The notes under the pieces were generated by a model, which made no database searches, had not been told where the DNA came from, and was given only the letters and a program-made list of their open reading frames with translations. Source: an uncultured Opitutales bacterium (lineage in GTDB: Bacteria; Verrucomicrobiota; Verrucomicrobiia; Opitutales; Intestinicryptomonadaceae). From it: 33,491 bases of DNA. Numbering within the stretch: the first letter of the stretch is position 1; each line of letters opens with the position of its first letter. Of this stretch, positions 8,119-16,338 are shown one piece after another. The stretch is taken from contig CALXOC010000078.1 of NCBI GenBank assembly GCA_944389915.1, positions 1 through 33,491 of the forward strand, written 5' to 3'. The translations under genes were made by a program, and so were the position numbers.

Positions 8119-9285
8119 ATGTCCAAATGCGAAAAAAAAATATCGCTGTTATTGGTTGACGACCAGCCCATAATAGCCGAAGCAGTGCGCAAGATGCTCG
8201 CGGATCAGCCCGACATTGAATTTAACTATTGCGACAACCCCACAAAAGCGCTGGACTTCGCTGCCAAAACCCGCCCGACGGTGATACTCCAAGATCTCGT
8301 AATGCCGAACGTCGACGGATTGACTCTGGTAAAATTCTTCAGGGCAAAACCGGAAACTCGAAACGTACCCCTGGTTGTGCTGTCTTCAAAGGAAGATGCA
8401 GGAATAAAATACAAGGCCTTTGAAAACGGAGCCAACGACTACATGGTTAAGTTTCCCGACAAGCTCGAAGTTGTAGCGCGCATAAGATACCACTCAAGGG
8501 CGTACACCACAATGTGCGAGCTCAATTCGGCGCTAAAACGCCTCCAGGAGAGCCAAATCGCACTAAAGCGCGAACTTGAAGAAGCCGAGCACTATGTAAA
8601 GAGCCTGCTGCCGCCAAAACTCGGCGAGCGCGGAATATCCACCGACTGGGTATTTAAGAGCTCCACGGAACTTGGCGGCGACTGTTTCGGATACGGCTGG
8701 ATTGACGGCGAAAACTTTGCCGCATACCTCATAGATGTTTGCGGGCACGGCGTTGGAGCTGCGCTTCTCTCGGTCTCGGCAATGAACGTTCTCAGATCGC
8801 AAAGCCTGGCCGAAGTGGACTTCAGAAAACCCGACGAAGTTCTGTACGGGCTAAACAACGCATTTGACATGGACTCCCAGAACCAAATGTACTTCACTTT
8901 ATGGTACGGCGTCTACAATTCCAAAACGCGCGAACTTTCATACGCCTCCGGGGGGCATCCTCCCGCAATACTCGTATCGGATGGAAGCTACAAGAAGTTA
9001 ACTACAAACGGCCTTGTCATAGGCGGAATGGCGAACTCGAAATTTCCAAGCGCGACAATACACGTGCCAAATGCTTCAAAACTGTACATTTTCAGCGACG
9101 GCGTCTACGAACTTACGCGCGCCGACAATGGCCAGATGATGAAACTCGACGACTTCGCCTGCGAGTTAGCCTCCCCGCCCATCAAAGGAATGAGCAAAGT
9201 TGAAAGCATGATGAAATTTTCGTGCGACGCTCAAAACGGGGACAACTTTGAAGACGATTTCTCCCTGCTTGAAGTGGCGCTTTAA
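8119..9285 (+). CDS. Response regulator with PP2C-type (RsbU/SpoIIE) serine phosphatase
   Basis: The 388-residue protein joins a receiver domain (about 8-125) to a PPM/PP2C phosphatase (about 175-388) through a predicted coiled coil (about 132-160). The receiver has acidic D14 and D15, phospho-acceptor D59 in ILQDLVMPN, S89 and K111. The phosphatase has GGDCFG (D188), DVCGHG (D206), SGGHPPA, FSDGVYE (D327) and a final DDFSLLEV. All metal-binding acids appear present, so it should be active. Such proteins dephosphorylate an anti-anti-sigma (STAS) protein when the receiver is phosphorylated. The RsbW-like kinase follows after three bases, which supports a partner switch. An A9 run at 8132-8140 interrupts codons 5-8. 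Confidence 0.92.
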   Translation: MSKCEKKISLLLVDDQPIIAEAVRKMLADQPDIEFNYCDNPTKALDFAAKTRPTVILQDLVMPNVDGLTLVKFFRAKPETRNVPLVVLSSKEDAGIKYKAFENGANDYMVKFPDKLEVVARIRYHSRAYTTMCELNSALKRLQESQIALKRELEEAEHYVKSLLPPKLGERGISTDWVFKSSTELGGDCFGYGWIDGENFAAYLIDVCGHGVGAALLSVSAMNVLRSQSLAEVDFRKPDEVLYGLNNAFDMDSQNQMYFTLWYGVYNSKTRELSYASGGHPPAILVSDGSYKKLTTNGLVIGGMANSKFPSATIHVPNASKLYIFSDGVYELTRADNGQMMKLDDFACELASPPIKGMSKVESMMKFSCDAQNGDNFEDDFSLLEVAL

Positions 9286-9288
9286 CCG

Positions 9289-9711
9289 ATGAAAAAAACA
9301 TACACAGCGGAACTTAAAAATCTTGATGCCATACTTGGTGACACATCGGCATTTTTCTCGGCATGCGGGGCGGCCTCGGACCAAATTTACGCGGCGAACC
9401 TGGCCGTTGATGAAATCTTTACAAACATTGTAAACTACGGCTACGGGGAAAACCCTGAAAAAACCGTGGAGTTTAAATTTGAAAGGACCCGCCTGCGGGG
9501 AAAGTCAGCTATAAGCATAGAGGTGTCGGACAGCGCCAGGGCATTCAATCCGCTGGAGGAAGTTGACGGCCCCGACTTGAAGTCGAACATCGACAAGAGG
9601 ACGGTCGGCGGCTTGGGTGTATTTTTTCTGAAAAAGAGCATGGATGAAGTGTCATACAAGCGCGCAAAGGGGCGCAATGTTTTGTCTATGGTAAAGATAT
9701 TGGACAAATAG
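9289..9711 (+). CDS. RsbW-like serine kinase / ATP-binding anti-sigma factor
   Basis: This 140-residue protein is a single HATPase_c_2 domain of the RsbW/SpoIIAB type. The N-box is DEIFTNIVNYGYG (41-53; E42 and N46). SDSARAFNP (80-88) provides the adenine-binding aspartate D81, and the lid glycines are VGGLGVFF (106-113). The family binds a sigma factor or phosphorylates a STAS-domain antagonist. Its partner phosphatase lies three bases upstream, so the pair should be translated together. No STAS protein and no sigma factor occur in the window, so the output is unknown. oppD begins only ten bases after the stop, which puts the importer in the same apparent transcript. Confidence 0.88.
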   Translation: MKKTYTAELKNLDAILGDTSAFFSACGAASDQIYAANLAVDEIFTNIVNYGYGENPEKTVEFKFERTRLRGKSAISIEVSDSARAFNPLEEVDGPDLKSNIDKRTVGGLGVFFLKKSMDEVSYKRAKGRNVLSMVKILDK

Positions 9712-9721
9712 GAAGCGCGAC

Positions 9722-10558
9722 ATGAGTTTGCTTGAAGTCAAAGATTTAAGAATAAGCTTTCATTCCCGGCGCGGAGTGACGGAAGCCGTAAAGGGAATAG
9801 ACTTTTCACTGGATAGCGACGAATCTGTGGCGATAGTCGGAGAGAGCGGCTCCGGAAAGACCGTCAGCGCCATGAGTCTGACGCGCCTGCTGCCCCCCCC
9901 TCCCGCATGCATGGTATCGGGAAAAATTCTCTACAAAGGCTTGGACGTCACAAAAATGGGCGAGGCTGATCTCAGAAAAATAAGGGGCCGGGAAATAGCA
10001 TATATTTTTCAAGAGCCGTCGACATCCCTGAATCCCGTATTTACGATAGGATTCCAAATATCCGAAGCAATACGCCTGCACTTTCCGGAGGAAAAAAACG
10101 TGCGCGAACGCGTTGTCGAAAGTTTGCGCGATGTCGGGATACGCAATCCCGAGGAGCGGGCAAAGTCCTATCCGCACGAGCTGTCGGGCGGAATGCAGCA
10201 GAGGGCCATGATAGCAATGGCGCTCGCCTGCGCCCCGCGCCTGCTTGTGGCCGACGAGCCAACAACCGCGCTCGATGTCACCATTCAAAAACAAATTATA
10301 GAGCTGCTAAACGAAGTGCGGAAAAAGCGCGGAATGTCTCTTTTGCTAATTACCCACAACTTTGGAATAATCTCCGAGCTGTGCAAGCGCGTGATTGTTA
10401 TGTTCAGTGGGAAAATCGTGGAGGAGGGTCCAGCACTTGAGGTGTTAAAAAATCCAAAACATCCATATACAAAAGCGCTAATAGACTGCATACCGAGGCT
10501 TGGAAACCGCGGCAAAAAATTAACACCAATAGACTATGAAAAACTTGGAGAAATCTGA
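9722..10558 (+). CDS. oppD: Oligopeptide ABC transporter, ATP-binding subunit (OppD-type)
   Basis: OppD is one of two ATPases that power peptide import through the inner membrane. The 278-residue subunit has Walker A GESGSGKT (40-47), a Q-loop in FQEPSTSLNP, the signature LSGGMQQR, Walker B LLVADEPTTALD and the switch histidine in LLITHNF. The LSGGMQQRAMIAMAL form and the C-terminal HPYTKALIDCIP are typical of Opp/Dpp ATPases. AGGAAG precedes ATG 9722. A C8 run (9893-9900) encodes prolines at about residues 58-60; slippage there would truncate the protein. The end overlaps oppF by 23 bases. The substrate could be oligopeptides or dipeptides. Confidence 0.93.
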   Translation: MSLLEVKDLRISFHSRRGVTEAVKGIDFSLDSDESVAIVGESGSGKTVSAMSLTRLLPPPPACMVSGKILYKGLDVTKMGEADLRKIRGREIAYIFQEPSTSLNPVFTIGFQISEAIRLHFPEEKNVRERVVESLRDVGIRNPEERAKSYPHELSGGMQQRAMIAMALACAPRLLVADEPTTALDVTIQKQIIELLNEVRKKRGMSLLLITHNFGIISELCKRVIVMFSGKIVEEGPALEVLKNPKHPYTKALIDCIPRLGNRGKKLTPIDYEKLGEI

Positions 10559-11342
10559 AGAACTCCTAAGCGTAAAAGATTTGAGAGTTTCCTATCCCCT
10601 GTCGGGGGGCCTATTTGCCTCCAAGAGGAAATTCTTCAACGCCGTTGACGGTGTAAGCTTTTCGGTAAAAAGGGGCGAAATTGTTGGGCTTGTGGGTGAA
10701 AGCGGCTCGGGGAAAACCACCACGGGCCGCGCTATCATAAAGCTCGCCCCCGTATCGGGAGGAAGCATATTTTACGAAGGCAGGGAAATATCATCCATGC
10801 CGGAAGGAGATTTCATGCCGTATAGGAAGAAGATCCAGATGATATTTCAAGACCCCTACAATTCGCTCAATCCGCGTATGAGCATTTTGCAGATTATATC
10901 CGAGCCCTTGGACATACACTTTCCGAAAATGACGCGCATGCAAAAAAGGGATCGCACGGCCGAACTCTTAGAGACTGTCGGGCTTGAACCTAAGCACATG
11001 TTGAGGTACCCCCATGAGTTTTCCGGCGGCCAGCGCCAACGAATAGGCATTGCCAGGGCTCTCGCGGTGGATCCGGAATTCATAATTTGCGACGAGCCCG
11101 TAAGCGCCCTCGACGTATCCGTGCAAGCCCAAATAATAAATCTGCTTGAAGATTTAAGAATAAAGCTCGGACTGACATTTCTGTTCATAGCCCACGATAT
11201 AGCGGTTGTGGAATATTTGAGCGATAGAATACTTGTAATGACAAAGGGAAAGATAGTCGAGCAGGGAGACGCCGCGCAAGTGTGTTCCAATCCGCGGGAC
11301 GCCTACACAAAAAAGTTGATAGCAGCGGTTCCAAAATTCTGA
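10536..11342 (+). CDS. oppF: Oligopeptide ABC transporter, ATP-binding subunit (OppF-type)
   Basis: OppF is the second ATPase of the peptide importer and pairs with OppD. The 268-residue product shows Walker A GESGSGKT (54-61), a Q-loop in IFQDPYNSLNPRMS, signature FSGGQRQR, Walker B FIICDEPVSALDVS and switch histidine FIAHDIAVV. The segment after PLSGG (21-25) matches the N-terminal insertion normal for OppF. The C-terminal NPRDAYTKKLIAAVP is the family tail. It overlaps oppD by 23 bases and precedes oppA by ten, so translation is coupled. It is a little shorter than the enterobacterial protein, but no motif is missing. Confidence 0.93.
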   Translation: MKNLEKSEELLSVKDLRVSYPLSGGLFASKRKFFNAVDGVSFSVKRGEIVGLVGESGSGKTTTGRAIIKLAPVSGGSIFYEGREISSMPEGDFMPYRKKIQMIFQDPYNSLNPRMSILQIISEPLDIHFPKMTRMQKRDRTAELLETVGLEPKHMLRYPHEFSGGQRQRIGIARALAVDPEFIICDEPVSALDVSVQAQIINLLEDLRIKLGLTFLFIAHDIAVVEYLSDRILVMTKGKIVEQGDAAQVCSNPRDAYTKKLIAAVPKF

Positions 11343-11352
11343 ACTCACGAAA

Positions 11353-13020
11353 ATGCCGAAGCTCCCGCCCTTAGAAACATTGAAATCCGCAGCGCGCGCG
11401 CTTGCGGCTTTTTCACTTTCGGCGTGCATAGTTTTTCTTTCGGCGTGCTCAAGGGAGAGGCCCGCTGACAGGGCGTGCAAAGATAAAATTCTTCTTGTGG
11501 GAAACGCGTCGGACCCCGCCACTCTTGATCCGGCTCTGGCCACGGGATTTCCCGAATACAGAATATTGAGCGCCCTATACGAAGGCCTGCTGCGCGCTGA
11601 CACTAAGACATTGGAGCCCCTGCCCGCCGCCGCAAAGTCATGGAGCGTTTCAGGCGACGGTAAAATTTACACCTTTAAAATAGACGAACTTGCGAAGTGG
11701 TCCGACGGCTCAAAGGTGTCGGCATCGGACTTTGTCTATGCTTGGCAACGCATATTAGACCCTGCTCTCGGGGCGGAATATGCGTCAATGCTTTTCCCAT
11801 TAAAAAATGCGAGGAAAATCAATTCCGGAGAATTGTCGGACTTCTCTATGCTCGGGGCGAAAGCCCTTTCGGATTCCGTTCTGAGGGTCGAGCTCGAAAG
11901 GCCCCTGCCGTATTTCGCATCGCTTCTCTACCACCCGGCGTATTTTCCGATAAAGCGCGAACTTGTTGAGAAGTTCGGCGCGCGCAGAATGCGCGAAGGT
12001 CTCTGGTGCCGCCCGGGGAATCTCGTATCCAACGGCCCGTTCATGCTATCGGAGTGGAAAATAAACGACAAAGTCGGCGTCAGAAAGAACCCGAATTTTA
12101 GGGACGCAAAAAATGTTCACCTCAACGGCATAGAGTTTTTTCCCATATCGAACATCAACACCGAAGACAGAGCCTTTCGCGCCGGGCAGCTCCATGTAAC
12201 AGAGTCAATATCGCCCATAAGAATCGAATCGATAAAACGCGACATGCCCGGGGCCCTCCGCCGCGACGAATGGTTCGGATTATATTATTACGCCTTCAAT
12301 ACGCGCGTCCCCCCTTTCGACAATCCGAAGGTGCGCCGCGCCCTATCCATGGCGATAGACAGAAAGGCCATAATAGACGCCTTTTTAAAGGCTGGACAAA
12401 AGCCAGCGCTAAATTTTGTTCCTTCAAACTGCGACTCTTACAAGCCCATTCCCGAAAGTTTGATAAAAGAGGACATAGATTCCGCAAGAAAACTCCTCGC
12501 CGAAGCGGGATATCCCGAGGGCAAAGGATTCCCCGAATTCCGCATAGTTTACAACACCTCAGAACAGCACAAGCCAATCGCCGAGGCAATACAACAAATG
12601 TGGAGGGACAATCTGGGGATAAGCGCGCAACTGTACAATATGTCTTGGCCTGCATATCTCGGCGCCAGAAGAAGCGGGGATTTTGAAGTTATGCGCGCAA
12701 GCTGGATAGGGGACTTTGCAGCGCCGGAGGCTTTCCTTGGAATATTCGAGTCGTCGAGCGGATTGAACCATACGGGATTCTCGAGCGCCATGTTCGATTC
12801 CCTTCTGGCGCGCTCGGAAGAATCCAAAGACAAGGAAGCCCGCTTGCGCCTATTGGCCGGTGCCGAAAAGATTCTCATGGATTCATCTCCCATAATTCCA
12901 ATATATTTTTATTCAAAGGTATATCTGCTATCGGAGCATGTTAAGAATTGGAACGCAAATTTATTGGACTATAGAAACTTTGCAGAGATCTTCCTTGAAC
13001 AGGGGCAAAACGCAAAATGA
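11353..13020 (+). CDS. oppA: Oligopeptide-binding lipoprotein of the Opp importer
   Basis: This 555-residue solute-binding protein (SBP_bac_5 family) captures peptides and delivers them to OppBC. A lipoprotein signal is present: a hydrophobic stretch at about 16-31 ends in FLSAC with C32 as the probable acylated cysteine. A second lipobox-like SLSAC has C25, so the processing site is slightly uncertain. The mature region begins with KILLVGNASDPATLDPALA, typical of OppA/DppA, followed by YEGLLR (about 76-81) and KFEP-like elements replaced by KIDELAKWSDG. A Gram-negative cell would hold it in the periplasm, tethered to a membrane. It lies between the ATPase and permease genes and overlaps oppB by four bases (ATGA). 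Confidence 0.93.
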   Translation: MPKLPPLETLKSAARALAAFSLSACIVFLSACSRERPADRACKDKILLVGNASDPATLDPALATGFPEYRILSALYEGLLRADTKTLEPLPAAAKSWSVSGDGKIYTFKIDELAKWSDGSKVSASDFVYAWQRILDPALGAEYASMLFPLKNARKINSGELSDFSMLGAKALSDSVLRVELERPLPYFASLLYHPAYFPIKRELVEKFGARRMREGLWCRPGNLVSNGPFMLSEWKINDKVGVRKNPNFRDAKNVHLNGIEFFPISNINTEDRAFRAGQLHVTESISPIRIESIKRDMPGALRRDEWFGLYYYAFNTRVPPFDNPKVRRALSMAIDRKAIIDAFLKAGQKPALNFVPSNCDSYKPIPESLIKEDIDSARKLLAEAGYPEGKGFPEFRIVYNTSEQHKPIAEAIQQMWRDNLGISAQLYNMSWPAYLGARRSGDFEVMRASWIGDFAAPEAFLGIFESSSGLNHTGFSSAMFDSLLARSEESKDKEARLRLLAGAEKILMDSSPIIPIYFYSKVYLLSEHVKNWNANLLDYRNFAEIFLEQGQNAK

Positions 13021-13946
13021 GATTGTATATCTTAAAGAGGATAGCCGAAACAATCCCCGTGTTTTTGATAATTGTAAGCGCGGTGTTTTTCATGGTGCGC
13101 TTTGTTCCCGGAGGCCCCTTTGACAAGGAAAGAACGGTATCAAAGGAAACTCTCGAACGCGTTAACGCGTACTACGGGCTTGATAAGCCCCTATATGAGC
13201 AATACTTCGCCTTCTTAAAAAATCTGGCAAAGGGCGAACTTGGGCCTTCGTACAAATATCCCGGCTGGAACGTCGGAGAAATACTAAAGGAAAAGGCGGC
13301 GGTATCGCTTCAGCTCGGGGCGGCGGCCCTGGCCATTGCGCTGATTGCGGGAATGTCGGCGGGAGTGGCCGCAGCCGCGTTCCCAAAGGGGAAGCTGGGC
13401 GCAATTCTGTCGTTTTTTTCGATACTCGGAGTATGCTTGCCGTCATTTGTTTTGGGGCCTCTGTTAATTCTCCTATTTTCGATAAAACTCGGCTGCTTCA
13501 ACGCCATGGGCTGGAACTCTCCGGGCGATATAATTTTGCCGTCGATTACACTGGCTCTATTTTACTCGGCCTGGATAGCAAGATTGGCGCGCGGCGGCAT
13601 TATGCGCGAAAAGCTCCGCCCTTACGTTAAGACGGCATACGCAAAGGGGCTAAGCCCGGCAAGGGTTTATCTTGTCCACATATTGCGGAACGGACTCGAA
13701 CCCGTAATATCCTATCTCGGCCCTGCGGCGGCGGGGCTTCTAACCGGCTCATTTGTGGTTGAGACAATATTTCAAGTCCCGGGATTGGGAAAATTCTTCA
13801 TATCGAGCGCTCTCGACAACGATTACACTATGATAATGGGGTGTGTTATGTTATACGCCGCATTCATAATATTTTTTAATCTTATCTCAGACATTGTCCT
13901 TGCGGCGATAAACCCGAAAATAGCAAAAGAGATGACGAAGAAATGA
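13017..13946 (+). CDS. oppB: Oligopeptide ABC transporter permease (OppB-type)
   Basis: OppB is one half of the transmembrane channel. The 309-residue protein starts with the classic LKRIAETIPVFLIIVSAVFF segment and the VRFVPGGPF loop, and has about six predicted membrane helices. The coupling loop (EAA motif) reads AYAKGLSPARVYLVHILRNG, near residues 206-225. The VPGLGKFFISSALDNDY region near the C-terminus is a standard OppB signature. It shares the ATGA overlap with oppA and another four-base overlap with oppC, a tightly coupled arrangement. Nothing appears truncated. Confidence 0.94.
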   Translation: MRLYILKRIAETIPVFLIIVSAVFFMVRFVPGGPFDKERTVSKETLERVNAYYGLDKPLYEQYFAFLKNLAKGELGPSYKYPGWNVGEILKEKAAVSLQLGAAALAIALIAGMSAGVAAAAFPKGKLGAILSFFSILGVCLPSFVLGPLLILLFSIKLGCFNAMGWNSPGDIILPSITLALFYSAWIARLARGGIMREKLRPYVKTAYAKGLSPARVYLVHILRNGLEPVISYLGPAAAGLLTGSFVVETIFQVPGLGKFFISSALDNDYTMIMGCVMLYAAFIIFFNLISDIVLAAINPKIAKEMTKK

Positions 13947-14797
13947 GCCAAGAGATTTCAGAAATTGCAAATCCGTCGGCTCTGGGCGGGGCTTGGAGAA
14001 AACTGCGCGCAGACCCATTCGCATTCGCTTGCCTGATATTTATAAGCGCAATGGCCGCCCTGTGTTTTCTCGCGCCCATAGCGGCGCCATATTCCTACGA
14101 CGCTCAAGATCTGGCATTATCTGCAAGCCCCCCATCTACATCCCACTGGTTGGGAACGGACCAGCTGGGGCGGGACATTTTAAGCCGCATTCTTTACGGC
14201 GGCAGAATATCCTTTGCGGTGGGCATAATGGCGACACTCGTCGCAATAGCAATAGGCGCGTGTTACGGCATGATTTCCGGCATGGCGGGAGGAAAGACAG
14301 ACTCGGCAATGATGCGCATTGTCGACATATTGTACTCAATGCCTTTTACAATATTTGTAATATTATTGATGGTTGCGTTCGGAAGATCGCTATGGCTGAT
14401 ATTTGTTGCAATAGGCGCCGTGGAGTGGCTGACAATGGCAAGAATAACGCGGGCTATGACTTTAGACGTGAAATCGCGCCAATTTGTGGACGCGTCAATA
14501 TCGCTCGGGCAGAGCAAATTTGGAATTATGAGGCTGCATATACTTCCAAACGTGATGGAATCCGTACTTGTATGCGCAACACTCACCATGCCAAGCGTGA
14601 TGCTTTTAGAGGCCTTCCTCAGCTTCTTAGGTTTGGGAGTGCAAGCTCCCCTGCCCTCATGGGGTTCGCTTGTCAAAGACGGGGCCGAATACATGGAGGA
14701 CGCGCCTTGGCTTCTGATTTTTCCGTCGCTGTTTTTTGTGTCGGCGCTTTACGCCCTCAACAAAATAGGGGAAACGCTCTCGGGGGGGGAGGATTGA
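13943..14797 (+). CDS. oppC: Oligopeptide ABC transporter permease (OppC-type)
   Basis: OppC is the second channel subunit. The 284-residue protein has a cytoplasmic N-terminus of about 30 residues, one helix at about 32-52, and then HWLGTDQLGRDILSR, the OppC/DppC hallmark before the five-helix core. The coupling loop reads VDASISLGQSKFGIMRLHILPN, here split as VDASISLGQS and MRLHILPN. It overlaps oppB by four bases, and its stop TGA overlaps the TTG start of the flavoprotein. A G8 run (14782-14789) encodes the last glycines and also forms the ribosome binding site of that next gene. Confidence 0.93.
   Translation: MSQEISEIANPSALGGAWRKLRADPFAFACLIFISAMAALCFLAPIAAPYSYDAQDLALSASPPSTSHWLGTDQLGRDILSRILYGGRISFAVGIMATLVAIAIGACYGMISGMAGGKTDSAMMRIVDILYSMPFTIFVILLMVAFGRSLWLIFVAIGAVEWLTMARITRAMTLDVKSRQFVDASISLGQSKFGIMRLHILPNVMESVLVCATLTMPSVMLLEAFLSFLGLGVQAPLPSWGSLVKDGAEYMEDAPWLLIFPSLFFVSALYALNKIGETLSGGED
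14782..14793 (+). promoter_or_regulatory. Ribosome binding site that fixes the flavoprotein start
   Basis: Eight G followed by AGGA end directly before TTG 14794. This purine-rich box, inside the oppC 3' end, matches a Shine-Dalgarno core and sits at the frame position where the Rossmann fold begins. The open frame continues upstream to 13993 only because it runs antiphase inside oppC. Confidence 0.6.
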
Positions 14798-16041
14798 AAA
14801 GCATCGCCGTCATAGGAGCCGGTGCCGCCGGCATGTTTTTCGCCTCAAGAATCGGGGGCGGTTTAAGCGTGCACATATTCGAGAAAAATGCGCATCCGAT
14901 GAAAAAGCTCCTGCTCACGGGAGGCGGCAGATGCAACTTCACCAACATGCGCGTGGACTCCGCAACGCCCGAATATTTCTACCCGCGCGGCGCAAAAAAT
15001 TTGCGCAAGCCTTTAAAGCGCTTCGGGGCGAAATCTGCCGTTGAATTTTTTGAATCGCTTGGGGTTGAGTGCAGGATGGAGGACAATTTCAGAATGTTTC
15101 CCGCAAGTGGAGACTCGCGCGATATTGCAAACGCCTTGTTGCGCGCCTCAAAAAATGCAGGAGCCAGGATTTATTGCGGGGCGGAAGTCGAAAAAATAGA
15201 GCTCTCAAAAGATTCCGGAAAATTCCTCACCACATATTTGAAAGACTCCCAAAAGGCAAAATTTGAAAGCGATTTTGTACTCTTGAGTACCGGAGGGGAA
15301 TGGAGCGATTCATTAAAGGATAGCCTAATAAGGCTTGGGCACTCGTTTGAGGCTCCATTGCCGTCTCTGTACTCTTTGAATGCAGAAGCGGCGGAATCAG
15401 AAACCGCTCCGCTTTCGGGAATATCGCTAAAAGACGCCGAAATAAAACTCGACGATCCAAGCGCAAAAATATCGGCGCGGGCGCAACTGCTATTTACCCA
15501 TTTCGGATTTAGCGGCCCCGCTGTGCTAAACTTTACAGGCTTTGGGGCAAGGGAGCTTGCGGCAAGAAAATACCGCTTCCCTGCCTTGTTAAATCTCATA
15601 CCCGAGTTTGACCAAAACAAGCAAAGGGAAAGCTTTTTGTCGGCGCGGGCAAAGTTTTCCAAAAAACGCGTGGCGAACTTTCCTCTAATGGGTCTCCCTC
15701 AAAAGTTATGGTCGCTATTTGCGCTTAAGTCCGGAATACCATGTGAACGCACATATTCAAATTTGTCCAAGGGCGAAGAGAGGAATCTGTGCAGGCTGCT
15801 TTCGGAATTCCGCGTGAATATTAGCGGGAAATCGTCCCACAAAGCGGAGCTTGTGGTATGTGGCGGAATAAAAACCGCAGAGATAGACTTTTCAACCATG
15901 CAAAGCAAGATAGTTCCAAATTTGTTTTTCGCCGGAGAATGCATTGACGTAGATGCCATAACTGGCGGCTTTAATCTCCAAGCGGCGTGGACAATGGGGG
16001 AAATATGCGCCCAAAGTTTGGCGTCAATAATCAAATCCTAA
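14794..16041 (+). CDS. BaiN/HI0933-type NAD(P)/FAD-dependent flavoprotein
   Basis: From TTG 14794 the product has 415 residues, the usual size of the HI0933/YhiN/BaiN flavoprotein family. It opens with the dinucleotide fold KSIAVIGAGAAGMFFA (GAGAAG at 8-13). The family hallmark LLTGGGRCNFTNM follows at 40-52. The C-terminal FAD-binding segment includes VPNLFFAGECIDVDAITGGFNLQAAW. BaiN was assigned to a bile-acid reduction step in Clostridium, but the family is widespread and mostly uncharacterised; the true substrate here is unknown. It ends the long apparent opp transcript, with translation coupled to oppC by a TTGA overlap. Nothing suggests a direct role in peptide import. Confidence 0.9.
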   Translation: MKSIAVIGAGAAGMFFASRIGGGLSVHIFEKNAHPMKKLLLTGGGRCNFTNMRVDSATPEYFYPRGAKNLRKPLKRFGAKSAVEFFESLGVECRMEDNFRMFPASGDSRDIANALLRASKNAGARIYCGAEVEKIELSKDSGKFLTTYLKDSQKAKFESDFVLLSTGGEWSDSLKDSLIRLGHSFEAPLPSLYSLNAEAAESETAPLSGISLKDAEIKLDDPSAKISARAQLLFTHFGFSGPAVLNFTGFGARELAARKYRFPALLNLIPEFDQNKQRESFLSARAKFSKKRVANFPLMGLPQKLWSLFALKSGIPCERTYSNLSKGEERNLCRLLSEFRVNISGKSSHKAELVVCGGIKTAEIDFSTMQSKIVPNLFFAGECIDVDAITGGFNLQAAWTMGEICAQSLASIIKS

Positions 16042-16167
16042 GACTATAAATAAAATATCATTTTGATAATCAAAAAAATAAAAATTAAAATTTTACTTGA
16101 AAAAATAATTCCGATATAGGATTATATAGAAAATTAAGAATTTCCTCCCCCCAACATATATAGATAG

Positions 16168-16205
16168 CATCCCCTTGGAGTTTCCCTTCAAGGGGATGTC
16201 TGTTT
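16168..16205 (+). terminator. Intrinsic terminator after the opp-flavoprotein unit
   Basis: CATCCCCTTG (16168-16177) and CAAGGGGATG (16189-16198) form a perfect 10-bp stem with an 11-base loop. The tail is TCTGTTTT, an adequate but interrupted T-run. It lies 126 bases after the flavoprotein stop, so it may end either that transcript or a separate short RNA. Confidence 0.65.
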
Positions 16206-16307
16206 TATAGGGAACGCCATTTAATGTCATGCTTTAATATATTCCTTTGTGAAAACTCCACGCTGCGCGCAATAAAGCAAAAATCCATGTCCACAATTAA
16301 ATACGAT

Positions 16308-16331
16308 TTTTGCAAAACGACCTTTGCAAAG
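16308..16331. repeat. Two tandem TTTGCAAA palindromes in the sufS promoter
   Basis: TTTTGCAAAA (16308-16317) and CTTTGCAAAG (16322-16331) are both perfect 10-bp palindromes sharing the core TTTGCAAA. Their centres are 14 bases apart. They cover the -35 box and most of the spacer of the sufS promoter, the usual place for a repressor or dimeric regulator. No regulator gene is nearby. Confidence 0.45.
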
Positions 16332-16338
16332 ATATTAT
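16310..16338 (+). promoter_or_regulatory. Promoter of sufS
   Basis: TTGCAA (16310-16315) and TATTAT (16333-16338) are spaced by exactly 17 bases. Transcription would start near 16345, giving a leader of about 38 bases before ATG 16383. Both boxes match the sigma-70 consensus well. Confidence 0.6.

Noticed and set aside
13993..14793. N-terminal 267-residue extension of the flavoprotein frame
   Set aside because: It runs out of phase inside oppC, is rich in Arg/Gly/His without any domain, and the Rossmann fold begins exactly at TTG 14794 behind a strong purine-rich binding site.
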